This document shows positions 7,439 through 15,952 of a stretch of DNA of 64,000 nucleotides, one piece after another. The translations under genes and the position numbers were made by a program. Below the pieces are notes generated by a model that was given only the letters and a program-made list of their open reading frames with translations, was not told the origin of the DNA and did no database searches. The stretch's first letter is position 1, and each line of letters opens with the position of its first letter. Source of the stretch: Peptococcus simiae (GTDB lineage Bacteria > Bacillota > Peptococcia > Peptococcales > Peptococcaceae); assembly GCF_046097595.1 (NCBI RefSeq), contig NZ_JBJUVG010000008.1, positions 29,877-93,876 on the forward strand, written 5' to 3'.

Positions 7439-8938
7439 TTGGGCGTATTATTATCAAAATTATCCGAGACAGTTATGGCGGTGGTACCGGTGAGCATCCT
7501 GGTGCTCCTCCTCCACTTTACGGTGGCGCCGCTACCGGGCCATGAACTGACGAACTTTCTCATTGGGGCTGGACTCATTATCCTGGGCCTGGCAGTCTTC
7601 CTCCTGGGGGTCGACCTGGCGGTCACCCCGGTTGGGGAAAATGTCGGTAGTGCCCTGGCCCGCAGCCGAAACCTCCCCTTGATGATGGGGGGCGGGCTGG
7701 TCCTGGGTTTCTTCATTAATGTCGCAGAACCCAACCTCCTGGTTATTGCCGGCCAGGTTTTTGAAGCGACCGGCGGGGCCATTAGTATCTTTTCGGTGGT
7801 CCTCTTGGCCTCTATCGGGGTGGGGTTGATGATTGCCATTGGCCTCTTACGGATTATCATGCAGTGGCCTCTCAATAATACCCTCCTCCTTTTTTTCGGG
7901 ATTATCTGCCTCCTGGCGGTTCTCTCGTCTAATGACCTCCTGGGAATTGCTACGGATACCAGCGGGGCCACCACCGGGTCCATGACGGTGCCCTTTATCC
8001 TGGCCCTGGGCATTGGGGTCAGCCAGGTTCACGGGGGTAAAAAGGCGGAGGAAGACAGTTTTGGGCTGGCCGGCCTCTCCACAGCCGGGCCGATGAGTGC
8101 GGTCATGATCCTGATTATCATCAAGGGCCTGGATAAGGTGGACGGGGGCTTAAGTGAAAGCGGGGCCAGTACAGCCGATACCTGGACCTACCTCCTTGAG
8201 GTGGTCAAAGGGGTGGTGATGGACGTCACCAGCGCCATTGTTCCCCTTATTATCATTACGATTATTGCCCAGTTTACCCTCTTAAAGCTGTCCAAACGGG
8301 CCTTCACCCGGATTTTAATCGGCTTTGTCTACACCTTCTTTGGCTTTATCCTCTTTTTAAGTGGGGTCAATGTGGGCTTTATGAACGCCGGCAAGGTCAT
8401 CGGCGAGGCCCTGGCCAACCAATCGGTCCCCCTGGTGATTGCGGTGGGGGCGGCCATTGGCCTCCTGGTCATCCTGGCCGAACCCTCTGTCCACGTCTTA
8501 TGTGCCCAGATTGAGGATATCACCGCCGGGGCGGTGACCAAGAAGCTTATTTTGGCGACCCTGGCCATTGGGGTTTCCCTGGCCATTGTCCTCACCCTCA
8601 TCCGGTTGGCGGTTCCCGGCGCCCAGCTCTGGCATTTTCTCCTGCCAGGGTATATGATATGTATGGTCCTCTCCCGGATGACCCCGCCCCTCTTCGTGGG
8701 GATGGGTTTTGACTCGGGGACGGCCGCTTCCGGGCCGATGACGGCAACCTTTATTTTAGCCTTCACCCAGGGAGCAGCGACGGCTTGGGGCGGGCCCTCG
8801 GGGCTGATTGATGCCTTTGGGGTCATTGCCATGGTGGCCATGACGCCTATTATCTGTGTCCAGGTCTTAGGGATTGTGGCCAACCGTAAAGAAACGAAAG
8901 ATGATCCTGCTGCATTGTCGAAAGCAGAAGAGAGGTAG
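7439..8938 (+). CDS. DUF1538 membrane protein, two tandem repeats
   Basis: A 499-residue polytopic membrane protein with about 12-14 helices. It is an internal duplication: GLAVFLLGVDLAVTPVGE with its GFFINVAEPNLLVIAGQV half, and GFILFLSGVNVGFMNAG with LLVILAEPSVHVLCAQ. The shared AEPxxxVL motif inside a helix is typical of DUF1538. The family is thought to be transport-like, but no substrate is proven. The start is TTG 7439 with GGGGTGA 6 bases upstream. The next gene, 3 bases downstream, encodes a PII-like protein, so the carrier may be gated by a signalling partner, as AmtB is by GlnK. Confidence 0.87.
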   Translation: MGVLLSKLSETVMAVVPVSILVLLLHFTVAPLPGHELTNFLIGAGLIILGLAVFLLGVDLAVTPVGENVGSALARSRNLPLMMGGGLVLGFFINVAEPNLLVIAGQVFEATGGAISIFSVVLLASIGVGLMIAIGLLRIIMQWPLNNTLLLFFGIICLLAVLSSNDLLGIATDTSGATTGSMTVPFILALGIGVSQVHGGKKAEEDSFGLAGLSTAGPMSAVMILIIIKGLDKVDGGLSESGASTADTWTYLLEVVKGVVMDVTSAIVPLIIITIIAQFTLLKLSKRAFTRILIGFVYTFFGFILFLSGVNVGFMNAGKVIGEALANQSVPLVIAVGAAIGLLVILAEPSVHVLCAQIEDITAGAVTKKLILATLAIGVSLAIVLTLIRLAVPGAQLWHFLLPGYMICMVLSRMTPPLFVGMGFDSGTAASGPMTATFILAFTQGAATAWGGPSGLIDAFGVIAMVAMTPIICVQVLGIVANRKETKDDPAALSKAEER

Positions 8939-8941
8939 ATT

Positions 8942-9592
8942 ATGGCTTGTCAATTTAACCTTAATATTGTTTTCCTAGATCCTAAAGACGATAAAAAGGC
9001 CCTCCTGGCCGCCGCCCACTCAGGTATTTCCGGCGCCACAGTCTTATACGGCTTAGGGACCAATGCCAGCAAGCTCTTAGCCCTTTTAGGGATTGACCAG
9101 TTGCGAAAAGAAATTATGTTGCTTGTGGCCCACGAATCGGCGACCGATACCTTCCATAAAGAGCTGCACAAGGCCTTGGAATTGGATAAGCACGGCCACG
9201 GCCTAGTGGTCACCGCCCCCTTGAACCGGGTCTTGGGCTTAAAGGAATTAAATGAGGCGTGTTGGAAAGGAGATGGCAGTATGGACTACGAACTGATTAC
9301 AATTATTGTCGATAACGGCGTGGCCGATGATATCGTGGCGGCGGCCCACAAGGGCGGCGCCAAGGGGGCAACCACCCTCCATGGCCACGGAACAGCCAGT
9401 CATAAGGCAGCCAAGTTTTTTAACTTGGAAATCGAACCGGAAAAGGAAATCGTGCTCATTGTCGCCCCCGGGGACCAAGTGGAAAGCATTATCGGCTCTG
9501 TCCGCGCTGCCCACGAATTTGAAGGGCCCAACAGCGGCGTCCTCTTTTCCATGAACCTGGATAAGGTCACCGGCCTCTTTAAGGGCGAATAA
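8942..9592 (+). CDS. Tandem PII-like (GlnB/GlnK superfamily) protein
   Basis: 216 residues made of two related ~105-residue domains joined head to tail. Each has an N-terminal strand, a helix of the type AAxxGxxGATxLxGxGT (GISGATVLYGLGT and GAKGATTLHGHGT), a central EIMLLVAH / EIVLIVAP strand and a final LNRVLGL / LDKVTGL turn. PII proteins are normally single domains that trimerise and bind ATP, ADP or 2-oxoglutarate. No classical uridylylated-Tyr T-loop is seen. It starts 3 bases after the DUF1538 gene and is clearly co-translated, so a regulatory role on that membrane protein is inferred. Confidence 0.82.
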   Translation: MACQFNLNIVFLDPKDDKKALLAAAHSGISGATVLYGLGTNASKLLALLGIDQLRKEIMLLVAHESATDTFHKELHKALELDKHGHGLVVTAPLNRVLGLKELNEACWKGDGSMDYELITIIVDNGVADDIVAAAHKGGAKGATTLHGHGTASHKAAKFFNLEIEPEKEIVLIVAPGDQVESIIGSVRAAHEFEGPNSGVLFSMNLDKVTGLFKGE

Positions 9593-9630
9593 GACCCCGA
9601 CAGGACTGTAGAAAATCAACTTGCATATAA

Positions 9631-9664
9631 AAGAACCCTTGGGGCCAGCGTCCCCAAGGGTTCT
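9631..9664. terminator. Bidirectional terminator, PII-like / DUF951
   Basis: A 14-bp perfect stem (AAGAACCCTTGGGG and its complement) with a 7-base loop, T-rich on both sides, between convergent genes. Confidence 0.85.
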
Positions 9665-9666
9665 TT

Positions 9667-9876
9667 TTATTCTTCTTCCAAATCACGGGGGACCTGGTAA
9701 AGTACTTTTTTAATCATCTTTTCAAATTTCGGTCGGGCCAGCCAGACTTCCCGCTCGCAACCCTGGCAGCGGATGCGGAAGTCCATCCCCCGGCGGAGGA
9801 TTAACCACTGGTCGCTCCCACAGGGGTGGGCCTTCTTCATCTGAACCACATCCCCGACCTGTAAATCCATGGGCAT
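9667..9876 (-). CDS. DUF951 family small protein
   Basis: 69 residues with the family pattern: LQVGDVVQMKKAHPCGSDQW near the start, then IRCQGCEREVWLARPKFEK. Three cysteines (one in HPCG, two in CQGC) suggest a small metal site. This domain is commonly found beside the parAB/mscS region near Firmicutes origins, as here. Its function is not established. GGGAGGTG lies 5 bases before the first ATG. It follows the MscS gene after 17 bases and is the last gene of the minus-strand run. Confidence 0.88.
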   Translation of the reverse strand: MPMDLQVGDVVQMKKAHPCGSDQWLILRRGMDFRIRCQGCEREVWLARPKFEKMIKKVLYQVPRDLEEE

Positions 9877-9893
9877 GACGCCACCTCCCTTAT

Positions 9894-10943
9894 CTAATCC
9901 TGGGACTGCCCGACCTTGGCCTTTTCCCGGTCGGCACCGGCATCAGTATTTGGCCCCGTCGCCTCCCGGATGACCATCTGGTCATAGGCCAGGGTCAAGC
10001 CCCGGCGGTCGAATTCATCCTTAATCATGACCCGGAGCTGGCGGCCATGGGTCCAGTGGCTCAGGTTACCCGAGGCAAAGGTCAGCCGCCAGAGGGCCCG
10101 GCCCGGTTCAAAGGCGGCAATATCCAGAACTTCCGCCGGGCTATAGAGGTTTTCATTGGGCTGGACATAGGCATTAAAGGTCTCGCAGACCGCCTCCAGG
10201 GCCGCCCTGACCTCTGCATTCCTGTAATTACAGGAAACAGGGACATCCAGGAAGACGATATTGGGGTACTTGGAAAAGTTGACCACCACATCAATGAGGC
10301 CATTGGGAATATAAACTGTTTCCCCGTAGTCGGTCCGTAAAACCGTTGACCGCATGCCAATACTCAGGACCTCGCCTTCATGGCCGGCGGCTAAGATGCG
10401 GTCACCGACATCATAATTCCGTTCGATTAAAGTAAATAAACCGCTGACCCAGTCTTTAATGATGCTCTGAGACACAAAGGCGATGAGGACCCCGGCTAAC
10501 CCGGCACTGGCCACCAGGCCCCGGATATCAAAGCCGATGATGCTGAGAATCCCCATGATGCTGATAAAGATCATGAAATAGTTGAAGATGCTTTCAATCA
10601 AGTGGCCGGCTGTCGTCAGCTGGACGCCACCGGCTGCCGAGGCGCCCCGGCGCTGTTGGCGCATGATCCGCCGGATGAAAAAGCGGCCAATCCGCCAGAT
10701 GACAAAGACCACCAGGAGGAGGATAAAAATCCGTATTCCATTTAAGGCATAGGCCCCGAGCCGGTCGGCTGTAAAGAACTGAGCCACAAAGTTAAGCTGG
10801 TCCACGGCCGCATCGGCCCCGGCAGAAGCCGCCTCCTTGGCGACTTCCTTGGCTTCAGCCACCTCTGAGCTATCAGCGGCAAAGGCCGGCCGAGAGCTGG
10901 CCAGGAAGGTGGCCAGGCCAGCCATCCATAATTTAGTTTGCAT
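9894..10943 (-). CDS. MscS-type small-conductance mechanosensitive channel
   Basis: 349 residues. An apparent signal sequence (to about AFAA, residue 23) is followed by membrane helices around 60-80 and 105-150. The pore-lining helix is Gly/Ala-rich (SAGLAGVLIAFVSQSIIKDW) and leads into the LIERNYDVGDRI beta domain typical of MscS. The C-terminal alpha/beta vestibule runs to about 325. Such channels release osmolytes on hypo-osmotic shock. It lies 13 bases after the CvpA-type gene in the same operon. Confidence 0.92.
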   Translation of the reverse strand: MQTKLWMAGLATFLASSRPAFAADSSEVAEAKEVAKEAASAGADAAVDQLNFVAQFFTADRLGAYALNGIRIFILLLVVFVIWRIGRFFIRRIMRQQRRGASAAGGVQLTTAGHLIESIFNYFMIFISIMGILSIIGFDIRGLVASAGLAGVLIAFVSQSIIKDWVSGLFTLIERNYDVGDRILAAGHEGEVLSIGMRSTVLRTDYGETVYIPNGLIDVVVNFSKYPNIVFLDVPVSCNYRNAEVRAALEAVCETFNAYVQPNENLYSPAEVLDIAAFEPGRALWRLTFASGNLSHWTHGRQLRVMIKDEFDRRGLTLAYDQMVIREATGPNTDAGADREKAKVGQSQD

Positions 10944-10956
10944 TCAAACCTTCTCT

Positions 10957-11643
10957 CTAAGACATAAAGGGGCTGGTGCCCTGTAAAAAGACACCGACCA
11001 GGTACTTGAGGGCCGGCAGGAAAAAACTTTCTTCTGCCGCAGACCCGACGGTGGTCCCCACTCCAAAGGTAACCGTCAGGAGGCTGATGAAACCCATGAG
11101 GACCAGCGACATACAGGCACTGACCAGGGCCCCGGCAAAGGCATCAGCCGTTAAGAGCAGGGGCACCTTCTTTAATAAGCGAAAGACCAGGTGGCCCAGG
11201 AGGTAGAGGCAGGCCAGGCCGGCCAGCCATAAAAGCACAAATAGTAAAATCCGCCAGCAGGGCACCGAAAGGACATGGGCCACATGGCTGTAAATGCTTT
11301 CTGTGGCCTGGGCGCTTTGGGCCATGATCTGGTCATTGAGCCGTTCGCCAAAGTTGCCCGGAAGGGGCAGGGAAGCGATCATATTTCTTAGGCCGGTGGT
11401 ATCCAGGGCCTCCTCGCCACCGGTCCGCTTGTGGAGGTAGTTTTCAATGAGTTTTTGCACGGTGGCCCGGCCGTTGATTTGCCGGTTCACCGCAGGCTCA
11501 ATCCGGTCGATTTCCCGCCAGAGAACAAAGAAAATCATGAGAGACCCGACCCAGCCGCCGAGCCGGCGCAAGAGCCCCTTCCGGTAACCCCGGGCCAGGG
11601 CCAGGGCAATAACCCCGACGACCAATATATCCCATCCGGTCAT
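10957..11643 (-). CDS. CvpA family membrane protein
   Basis: 228 residues with four or more predicted helices: GWDILVVGVIALALARGYRKGLLRRLGGWVG at the start fits CvpA, then a soluble loop (~50-120) and two to three C-terminal helices. CvpA-like proteins are poorly understood; in enterobacteria they affect colicin V production and envelope integrity. Its ATG overlaps the stop of the flavoprotein gene by 4 bases, indicating translational coupling. The family assignment rests on the N-terminal helix pattern, so confidence is moderate. Confidence 0.7.
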   Translation of the reverse strand: MTGWDILVVGVIALALARGYRKGLLRRLGGWVGSLMIFFVLWREIDRIEPAVNRQINGRATVQKLIENYLHKRTGGEEALDTTGLRNMIASLPLPGNFGERLNDQIMAQSAQATESIYSHVAHVLSVPCWRILLFVLLWLAGLACLYLLGHLVFRLLKKVPLLLTADAFAGALVSACMSLVLMGFISLLTVTFGVGTTVGSAAEESFFLPALKYLVGVFLQGTSPFMS

Positions 11644-12878
11644 AACTGACCTCCTTCACTCGCATAACGGGCTGCTGATAGCCCGGCCAGACGACCGCTG
11701 GCCCAGGCCCACTGTAAGTTATAACCGCCACAGTCCCCGGTGACATCCAGGACCTCTCCGCAGGCAAAGAGGCCGGGGACCAACCAGCTCATGAGGCTGT
11801 CCGGGTCGAAATCAGCCAGGTCAATGCCACCGGCTGTGACCTGGGCATCCCTATAGGGCCGGAGACCGGTAACTTGTACAGGGTAAGCCTTAACTAACTT
11901 AACAAACCGATCCGGAAAATCAGCCGGTAGACCTGCAACCGAGTCGGTCATTTTCCCCTGGACCAGCTGGCGCAAGAGGGCCAGACCCAGAGGCTTGGGC
12001 ATGAGGCCGGATAAAAAGTCCTCAATCGGCCGGAAGGCCAGACTGACCTGGCGGTCGGTCAGATGGGCCAGGAGCCGGTCTCGGTCTACATCCGGAAAGA
12101 GGTCCAGGACCAGCTTACATTGGCCGGATTCGGCTGCGCCAATAGTGTAGGCTAAGTCAAAGGCCAACGGCCCACTCAAGCCATCTTCATTAAATAATAG
12201 CTCTCCGTCGGCCAGCAGGTCCCTCCGGCCTGCCTGTAAAGTAGCCTGGGCCCACCAGCGGACCCCCTGGCAGCCGCGGATGGGGTCTTTTTCCGTCAGA
12301 ATGGGGCAGATGGCCGGATACCGGGCCGTTGACTGGTGGCCAAAGCCTTCCAGGAGCCGGTAGCCATCGGTCGTGCCCCCAAGCTGGGGCGCCGCTTCTC
12401 CGCCACAGGCCACCAGGGCTGTAGCACCCTGGATGGCAAAGCCCTGGCCCCGGGCAGTAAAGGCCCCATATTGGCCCTCAAGGGCAGTGACCCGGCAGTC
12501 GGTCTTGATGGTCACCCCCAGCTGGAGGGCCCATTGGCGGAGGGCATCGGTGACCATGGCCGCCTTCCGGGCATAAGGGTAGACCCGGTCCCGGTCATCG
12601 ATATAGGGGGGCAGGCCCACTTGGCTAAAAAAGGCCATGACGGCCTTTTCGTCAAAGCCGGTCATGGCCGGCAGGAGGGCATAGGGGGCAGTGGTGTGGT
12701 AGTGGTCCATGCTGATGGTCCGGTGGGTATAGTTGCACCGGCCATTGCCACTGGCGGCAATTTTCCGCCCGACTCTGGGACCGGCCTCCAGGAGGCAGAC
12801 AGCTGCCCCTTCCCGGCCGGCGGCAATGGCTGCCATCAGGCCCGAGGCCCCGCCGCCGATAATAATCAAATCTGGCAT
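11640..12878 (-). CDS. BaiN/HI0933-type NAD(P)/FAD-dependent oxidoreductase
   Basis: 412 residues. The FAD-binding Rossmann motif IIIGGGASGLMAAIAA is at residues 5-20, followed by GRKIAASGNGRCNYTHR, the hallmark of the HI0933-like family. The C-terminal GLFACGEVLDVTGDCGGYNLQWAWASG segment closes the FAD site. Members are widespread flavoproteins of mostly unknown substrate; BaiN reduces bile-acid intermediates in a related gut Clostridium. GGAGGCTG is 8 bases before the ATG. It stands between parB and the CvpA-type gene. The substrate cannot be inferred. Confidence 0.9.
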   Translation of the reverse strand: MPDLIIIGGGASGLMAAIAAGREGAAVCLLEAGPRVGRKIAASGNGRCNYTHRTISMDHYHTTAPYALLPAMTGFDEKAVMAFFSQVGLPPYIDDRDRVYPYARKAAMVTDALRQWALQLGVTIKTDCRVTALEGQYGAFTARGQGFAIQGATALVACGGEAAPQLGGTTDGYRLLEGFGHQSTARYPAICPILTEKDPIRGCQGVRWWAQATLQAGRRDLLADGELLFNEDGLSGPLAFDLAYTIGAAESGQCKLVLDLFPDVDRDRLLAHLTDRQVSLAFRPIEDFLSGLMPKPLGLALLRQLVQGKMTDSVAGLPADFPDRFVKLVKAYPVQVTGLRPYRDAQVTAGGIDLADFDPDSLMSWLVPGLFACGEVLDVTGDCGGYNLQWAWASGRLAGLSAARYASEGGQL

Positions 12879-12890
12879 ATGGGCAGCCTC

Positions 12891-13790
12891 CTAATGGATA
12901 TCCTGCTGCAAGAGGTCCAGGATCCGGGTCAGATCTTCTTCACTGTAAAATTCAATCTTTAATTCCCCCACCCGGCCCTTTTTCTGGATTTGGACCTTGG
13001 TTTGGAGAAAGTCGCTCATTTGCCGGCTGACAGCCGGGTAGAGGTCCTTGCCGGGCGCGGTCTTGGCCTTTTTAGGCGCCGGCTGGGAAACCGGTTCTGA
13101 GTCATCCTTTAACCGGCGGGCCAGGTCTTCTACCTGGCGGACGGAATAGCCCAGCTGGGCTGCTTCCTGGGCCAGGGCCACCAGGTCCCCTTCCTCGGGA
13201 ATGCCCAGGAGGGCCCGGGCATGGCCGGCAGAGATTTTTTGCTCAGCCAGGAGGTCCAGGACCGGGGCCGGCAGGTCCAGGAGGCGGACCATATTGGCCA
13301 CATGGGCCCGGCTCTTGCCGACAGCGGTTGCCACCTGGGCCGCGCTCTGGCCACTCTTTTCCATAAGCCGGGCATAGGCCCGGGCCTCTTCTAAGGGGTT
13401 GAGGTCTGCCCGCTGGATGTTCTCCACCAGGGCAATGGTAGCCATGGCGCTGTCATCCAGACTCCGGACGATGGCCGGAACCGTTGCCAGGCCGGCTATT
13501 TTAGCGGCCCGGAGCCGGCGTTCACCACTCACCAGGAGGGTTTCTCCATCCCGTTCAACGACCAGGAGGGGGGATAAGACCCCTTCCTGCTTGATAGAAT
13601 CAGCCAGGTCGGTCAGGGCCTCTTCATCAAAGGTCTGCCGGGGCTGCCAGGGATTGGCCTGGATGGTCTCAACCGGGATTTGCTGGATGGTTTCCAGTTT
13701 TTTGCCCCGCTGCAGGTCCGAGATGTTTTCATTTAAGTCAGGAATCAGGGCCCCCAGGCCCCGTCCTAAGCCACCTTTATTCTTTGACAC
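12891..13790 (-). CDS. parB: ParB/Spo0J chromosome partition protein
   Basis: 299 residues. N-terminal KGGLGRGLGALIPD, then the NPWQPRQTF region, the CTP-binding GERRLRA box and ENIQRADLNPLEEA, a helix-turn-helix (AAQVATAVGKSRAHVANMVRLL) and a C-terminal dimerisation segment after an Ala/Lys/Pro linker. ParB binds parS, clamps on DNA using CTP and loads condensin. The start is GTG with GGAAGTGA 6 bases upstream, inside the end of parA (14-base overlap). Two parS sites lie ~0.8 kb upstream. Confidence 0.95.
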   Translation of the reverse strand: MSKNKGGLGRGLGALIPDLNENISDLQRGKKLETIQQIPVETIQANPWQPRQTFDEEALTDLADSIKQEGVLSPLLVVERDGETLLVSGERRLRAAKIAGLATVPAIVRSLDDSAMATIALVENIQRADLNPLEEARAYARLMEKSGQSAAQVATAVGKSRAHVANMVRLLDLPAPVLDLLAEQKISAGHARALLGIPEEGDLVALAQEAAQLGYSVRQVEDLARRLKDDSEPVSQPAPKKAKTAPGKDLYPAVSRQMSDFLQTKVQIQKKGRVGELKIEFYSEEDLTRILDLLQQDIH

Positions 13791-14541
13791 GGGCGATCAC
13801 TTCCTTTGCCAATGCTTTATAGGTCCAGGCCCCCTTAGACAGGCGGTCATATTCAAAGATGGTCTGTCCATAGGAAGGGGCTTCCGACAGGCGGACATTC
13901 CGCGGAATCAGGGTCTTAAAGACGGCCTGGCCAAAGGCATTCTTTACTTCTTCAACCACCTGCTTGGCCAGCCGCATCCGGCCATCATACATGGTCATGA
14001 CAATGCCGAAGATGTGCAGGTCGGGGTTGGCACTTGCCTGGACCTGTTTAACGGTTTCCATCAGTTGGCTCAAGCCCTCCAAGGCATAGTATTCGCATTG
14101 GATGGGAACCAAGAGACCATCTGCGGCGATTAGGGCATTAATGGTGAGTAGGCCCAGGGAGGGCGGACAGTCAATTAAGATAAAATCGTAGGTCGATTCA
14201 AAGGGGGCCAGGCATTTTTTCAGGCTCAAGGCCCCTTCTACCGACTCGCCCAGGTCCTGCTCAGCAGCTGCCAGGTCAATATTGGCCGGCATGACGTCCA
14301 AGTGGTCTCGGACGGCCACCAGCCGGCAGGCCTCACCATCGACTTCGCCGATGAGGCCATGGTATATGGTATGTGTCAGCTCATTTTTATCAATGCCTAG
14401 GCCACTGCTAGCATTACCCTGGGGGTCCAGGTCCACTAAAAGGACCTTTTTCTTGGCCCGGGCCAGGCCGGCGGCTAAGTTAACCGCCGTCGTCGTTTTG
14501 GCCACGCCACCTTTTTGGTTGACCAATGCCAATATCATCAA
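13777..14541 (-). CDS. parA: ParA/Soj chromosome partition ATPase
   Basis: 254 residues with the deviant Walker A motif KGGVAKTTT at 9-17 (signature Lys present), DLDPQGNASSG, the Walker B region FILIDCPPSLG and the C-terminal LAKEVIARVKE. Soj/ParA binds DNA as an ATP dimer, drives origin segregation with ParB and can control DnaA. GGAGGCG precedes the ATG. The minus strand carries a TGG-TATAAT -10 at 14562-14570, just upstream. Confidence 0.95.
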   Translation of the reverse strand: MMILALVNQKGGVAKTTTAVNLAAGLARAKKKVLLVDLDPQGNASSGLGIDKNELTHTIYHGLIGEVDGEACRLVAVRDHLDVMPANIDLAAAEQDLGESVEGALSLKKCLAPFESTYDFILIDCPPSLGLLTINALIAADGLLVPIQCEYYALEGLSQLMETVKQVQASANPDLHIFGIVMTMYDGRMRLAKQVVEEVKNAFGQAVFKTLIPRNVRLSEAPSYGQTIFEYDRLSKGAWTYKALAKEVIARVKE

Positions 14542-14611
14542 ATCGCCTCCTCAATGAGGCCATTATACCATAGAGATGGCCCTGCTTCATCTGCTTGCAG
14601 CAAAAAAGAAC

Positions 14612-14627
14612 TGTTTCACGTGAAACG
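14612..14627. other. parS site 1 (one mismatch)
   Basis: TGTTTCACGTGAAACG matches the 16-base parS palindrome except the last base. It is one of two sites 29 bases apart, next to parAB and ~13 kb from the dnaA-dnaN part of the origin. Confidence 0.9.
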
Positions 14628-14655
14628 AATCCTTATTTCAGCTCTTCGCCTGACG

Positions 14656-14671
14656 TGTTTCACGTGAAACA
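14656..14671. other. parS site 2 (perfect)
   Basis: TGTTTCACGTGAAACA is an exact match to the Firmicutes parS consensus, a ParB loading site. Confidence 0.95.
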
Positions 14672-14672
14672 T

Positions 14673-14704
14673 AAAAAGAGACCGACAAATGTCGGTCTCT
14701 TTTT
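14673..14704. terminator. Terminator beside parS
   Basis: A 15-bp perfect stem AAAAAGAGACCGACA with an AA loop, T-rich on both strands. It can end the minus-strand flavoprotein transcript before parA. Confidence 0.75.
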
Positions 14705-14863
14705 GAAAGGGTCATGCAATGACAAAAGCAAAAAAAACGAAAGGAAGTTTAACCACTGCTTTCATTATACCACAAGCCTGTATGAATGCAAGTGCTTTCT
14801 TATGAGCGAGGGTATATGTCTATGAAACCGGTAAAAAACCGTCGGCTGAGGCCGGTTAACGCC

Positions 14864-15736
14864 TTATTTACAGGCCATAATACCGGCCAGGCAACCATCA
14901 GCGACGGCTGTGGCAATCTGTCTGACGGTCTTAACCCGGATATCCCCGGCAAAGAAGAGGCCCTCTGTTTGAGCAGCCAGGTCTTCAGCCAGGAAGTTAC
15001 CTTCCACTTTGGCGAAGGGGGCCAGGAGGTCGGTATTCCCATTTTGGCCGATTTGGACATAGACTTCAATGCCGTCCTCATCGGTGATTTCTTCCCCGCC
15101 CAGGTTGACGGCTCGGCAGACCCCATCTTCCACTTTGATGTCCTGGACTTCGCAGCCGGTGTGAACCACGATATTATCAGCTGCCTCAATTTGCTGCTTA
15201 AATTCATCAATGCAGAGGAGCTTGTCCTGGTTTTGGACCATGTGGACCGCCTTGGCCTTTTGGGCCAGGTAGAGGGCCTCTTTGCTGGCCCCGTCAGAGC
15301 CCCCATTGATGACCACGGTCTTACCGGCGTAGCTCTCTTCCTGGCCTAGGGGCCAGTGCTTGGTGGCAAAGCCGGCGGGCAGGTCGATGGGGAGTTCTTT
15401 CAGGCTATTGCCGGTGGCGGCAATGACCTTCTTAGCCGTATGGCTGCCCTGGTTGGTTTGAACGGTAAAGCCTTCAGCGGTTTTTTCAATGCCGGTGGCC
15501 TCTTCAAAGAGGACCGGGATATCGGAATACTTGACCTGGTCGGCCAGGCGGTCGGCAAAGGTCGGGCCGGTTTCCCCGTCGCCAACACCGGCAAAGTGGC
15601 TGACCTTGGAGACATTGGCAATAAGGCCACCGATTTTATCCTTTTCCAGGAGGAGGACGTCCTTGCCTCTGGCCTTGGCATAGAGGGCTGCGCTCACGCC
15701 GGCCGGGCCGGCACCGATAATAATAATATCTTTCAT
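14864..15736 (-). CDS. Thioredoxin-reductase-like flavoprotein lacking the redox CxxC
   Basis: 290 residues. FAD-binding GAGPAGVSAALYA near the N-terminus, an NADPH-domain glycine motif (NGGSDGASKEA) and the TrxR C-terminal GLFFAGDIRVKTVRQIATAVADG. The CxxC that thioredoxin reductases carry just before the NADPH-binding motif is absent; the region reads KHWPLGQEESYAG. It is therefore not a classical thioredoxin reductase and is closer to TrxR-like ferredoxin-NADP reductases or other pyridine nucleotide flavoproteins. ATG 15736 has TAAGGAG 7 bases upstream. Partner and substrate are unknown. Confidence 0.85.
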   Translation of the reverse strand: MKDIIIIGAGPAGVSAALYAKARGKDVLLLEKDKIGGLIANVSKVSHFAGVGDGETGPTFADRLADQVKYSDIPVLFEEATGIEKTAEGFTVQTNQGSHTAKKVIAATGNSLKELPIDLPAGFATKHWPLGQEESYAGKTVVINGGSDGASKEALYLAQKAKAVHMVQNQDKLLCIDEFKQQIEAADNIVVHTGCEVQDIKVEDGVCRAVNLGGEEITDEDGIEVYVQIGQNGNTDLLAPFAKVEGNFLAEDLAAQTEGLFFAGDIRVKTVRQIATAVADGCLAGIMACK

Positions 15737-15795
15737 AAATACACTCCTTACTGAATTGGTCATTCTTTCTACTGTATACCTTTCTTGACCCCTTT

Positions 15796-15825
15796 ATTAT
15801 CCGCCTCCGGGCAGATTTTCGCCAA
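15796..15825 (-). promoter_or_regulatory. Promoter of the TrxR-like gene
   Basis: Minus strand TTGGCG (15820-15825), 18 bases, GATAAT (15796-15801), ~60 bases before the start codon. Confidence 0.45.
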
Positions 15826-15881
15826 TTTAAATTTGTTATAGCTAACTTAACTTGTTTTTCTAGCCGGTTGGAAAAGGCCAT

Positions 15882-15913
15882 AAAAAAGCCCCACCGCTGG
15901 TCCGGTGGGGCTT
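15882..15913 (-). terminator. Terminator of the mnmE-mnmG-rsmG operon
   Basis: AAGCCCCACC and GGTGGGGCTT form a 10-bp stem with an 8-base loop, followed on the minus strand by a run of T, about 40 bases after the rsmG stop. Confidence 0.85.
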
Positions 15914-15952
15914 GGCTGCATACCAATAAAAAAGGCTGATTACCGGCCCTCT

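Larger units (their letters stand above)
14542..14863. other. Intergenic region with parS sites and a terminator
   Basis: 322 bases between parA and the flavoprotein gene, both on the minus strand. It holds the parA -10 region, two parS palindromes and a strong terminator hairpin for the flavoprotein transcript. No gene is seen in the remaining ~160 bases. Confidence 0.7.

Noticed and set aside
14786..15349. A plus-strand frame of 187 codons
   Set aside because: It is the complement of the TrxR-like flavoprotein, which has clear FAD and NADPH motifs.
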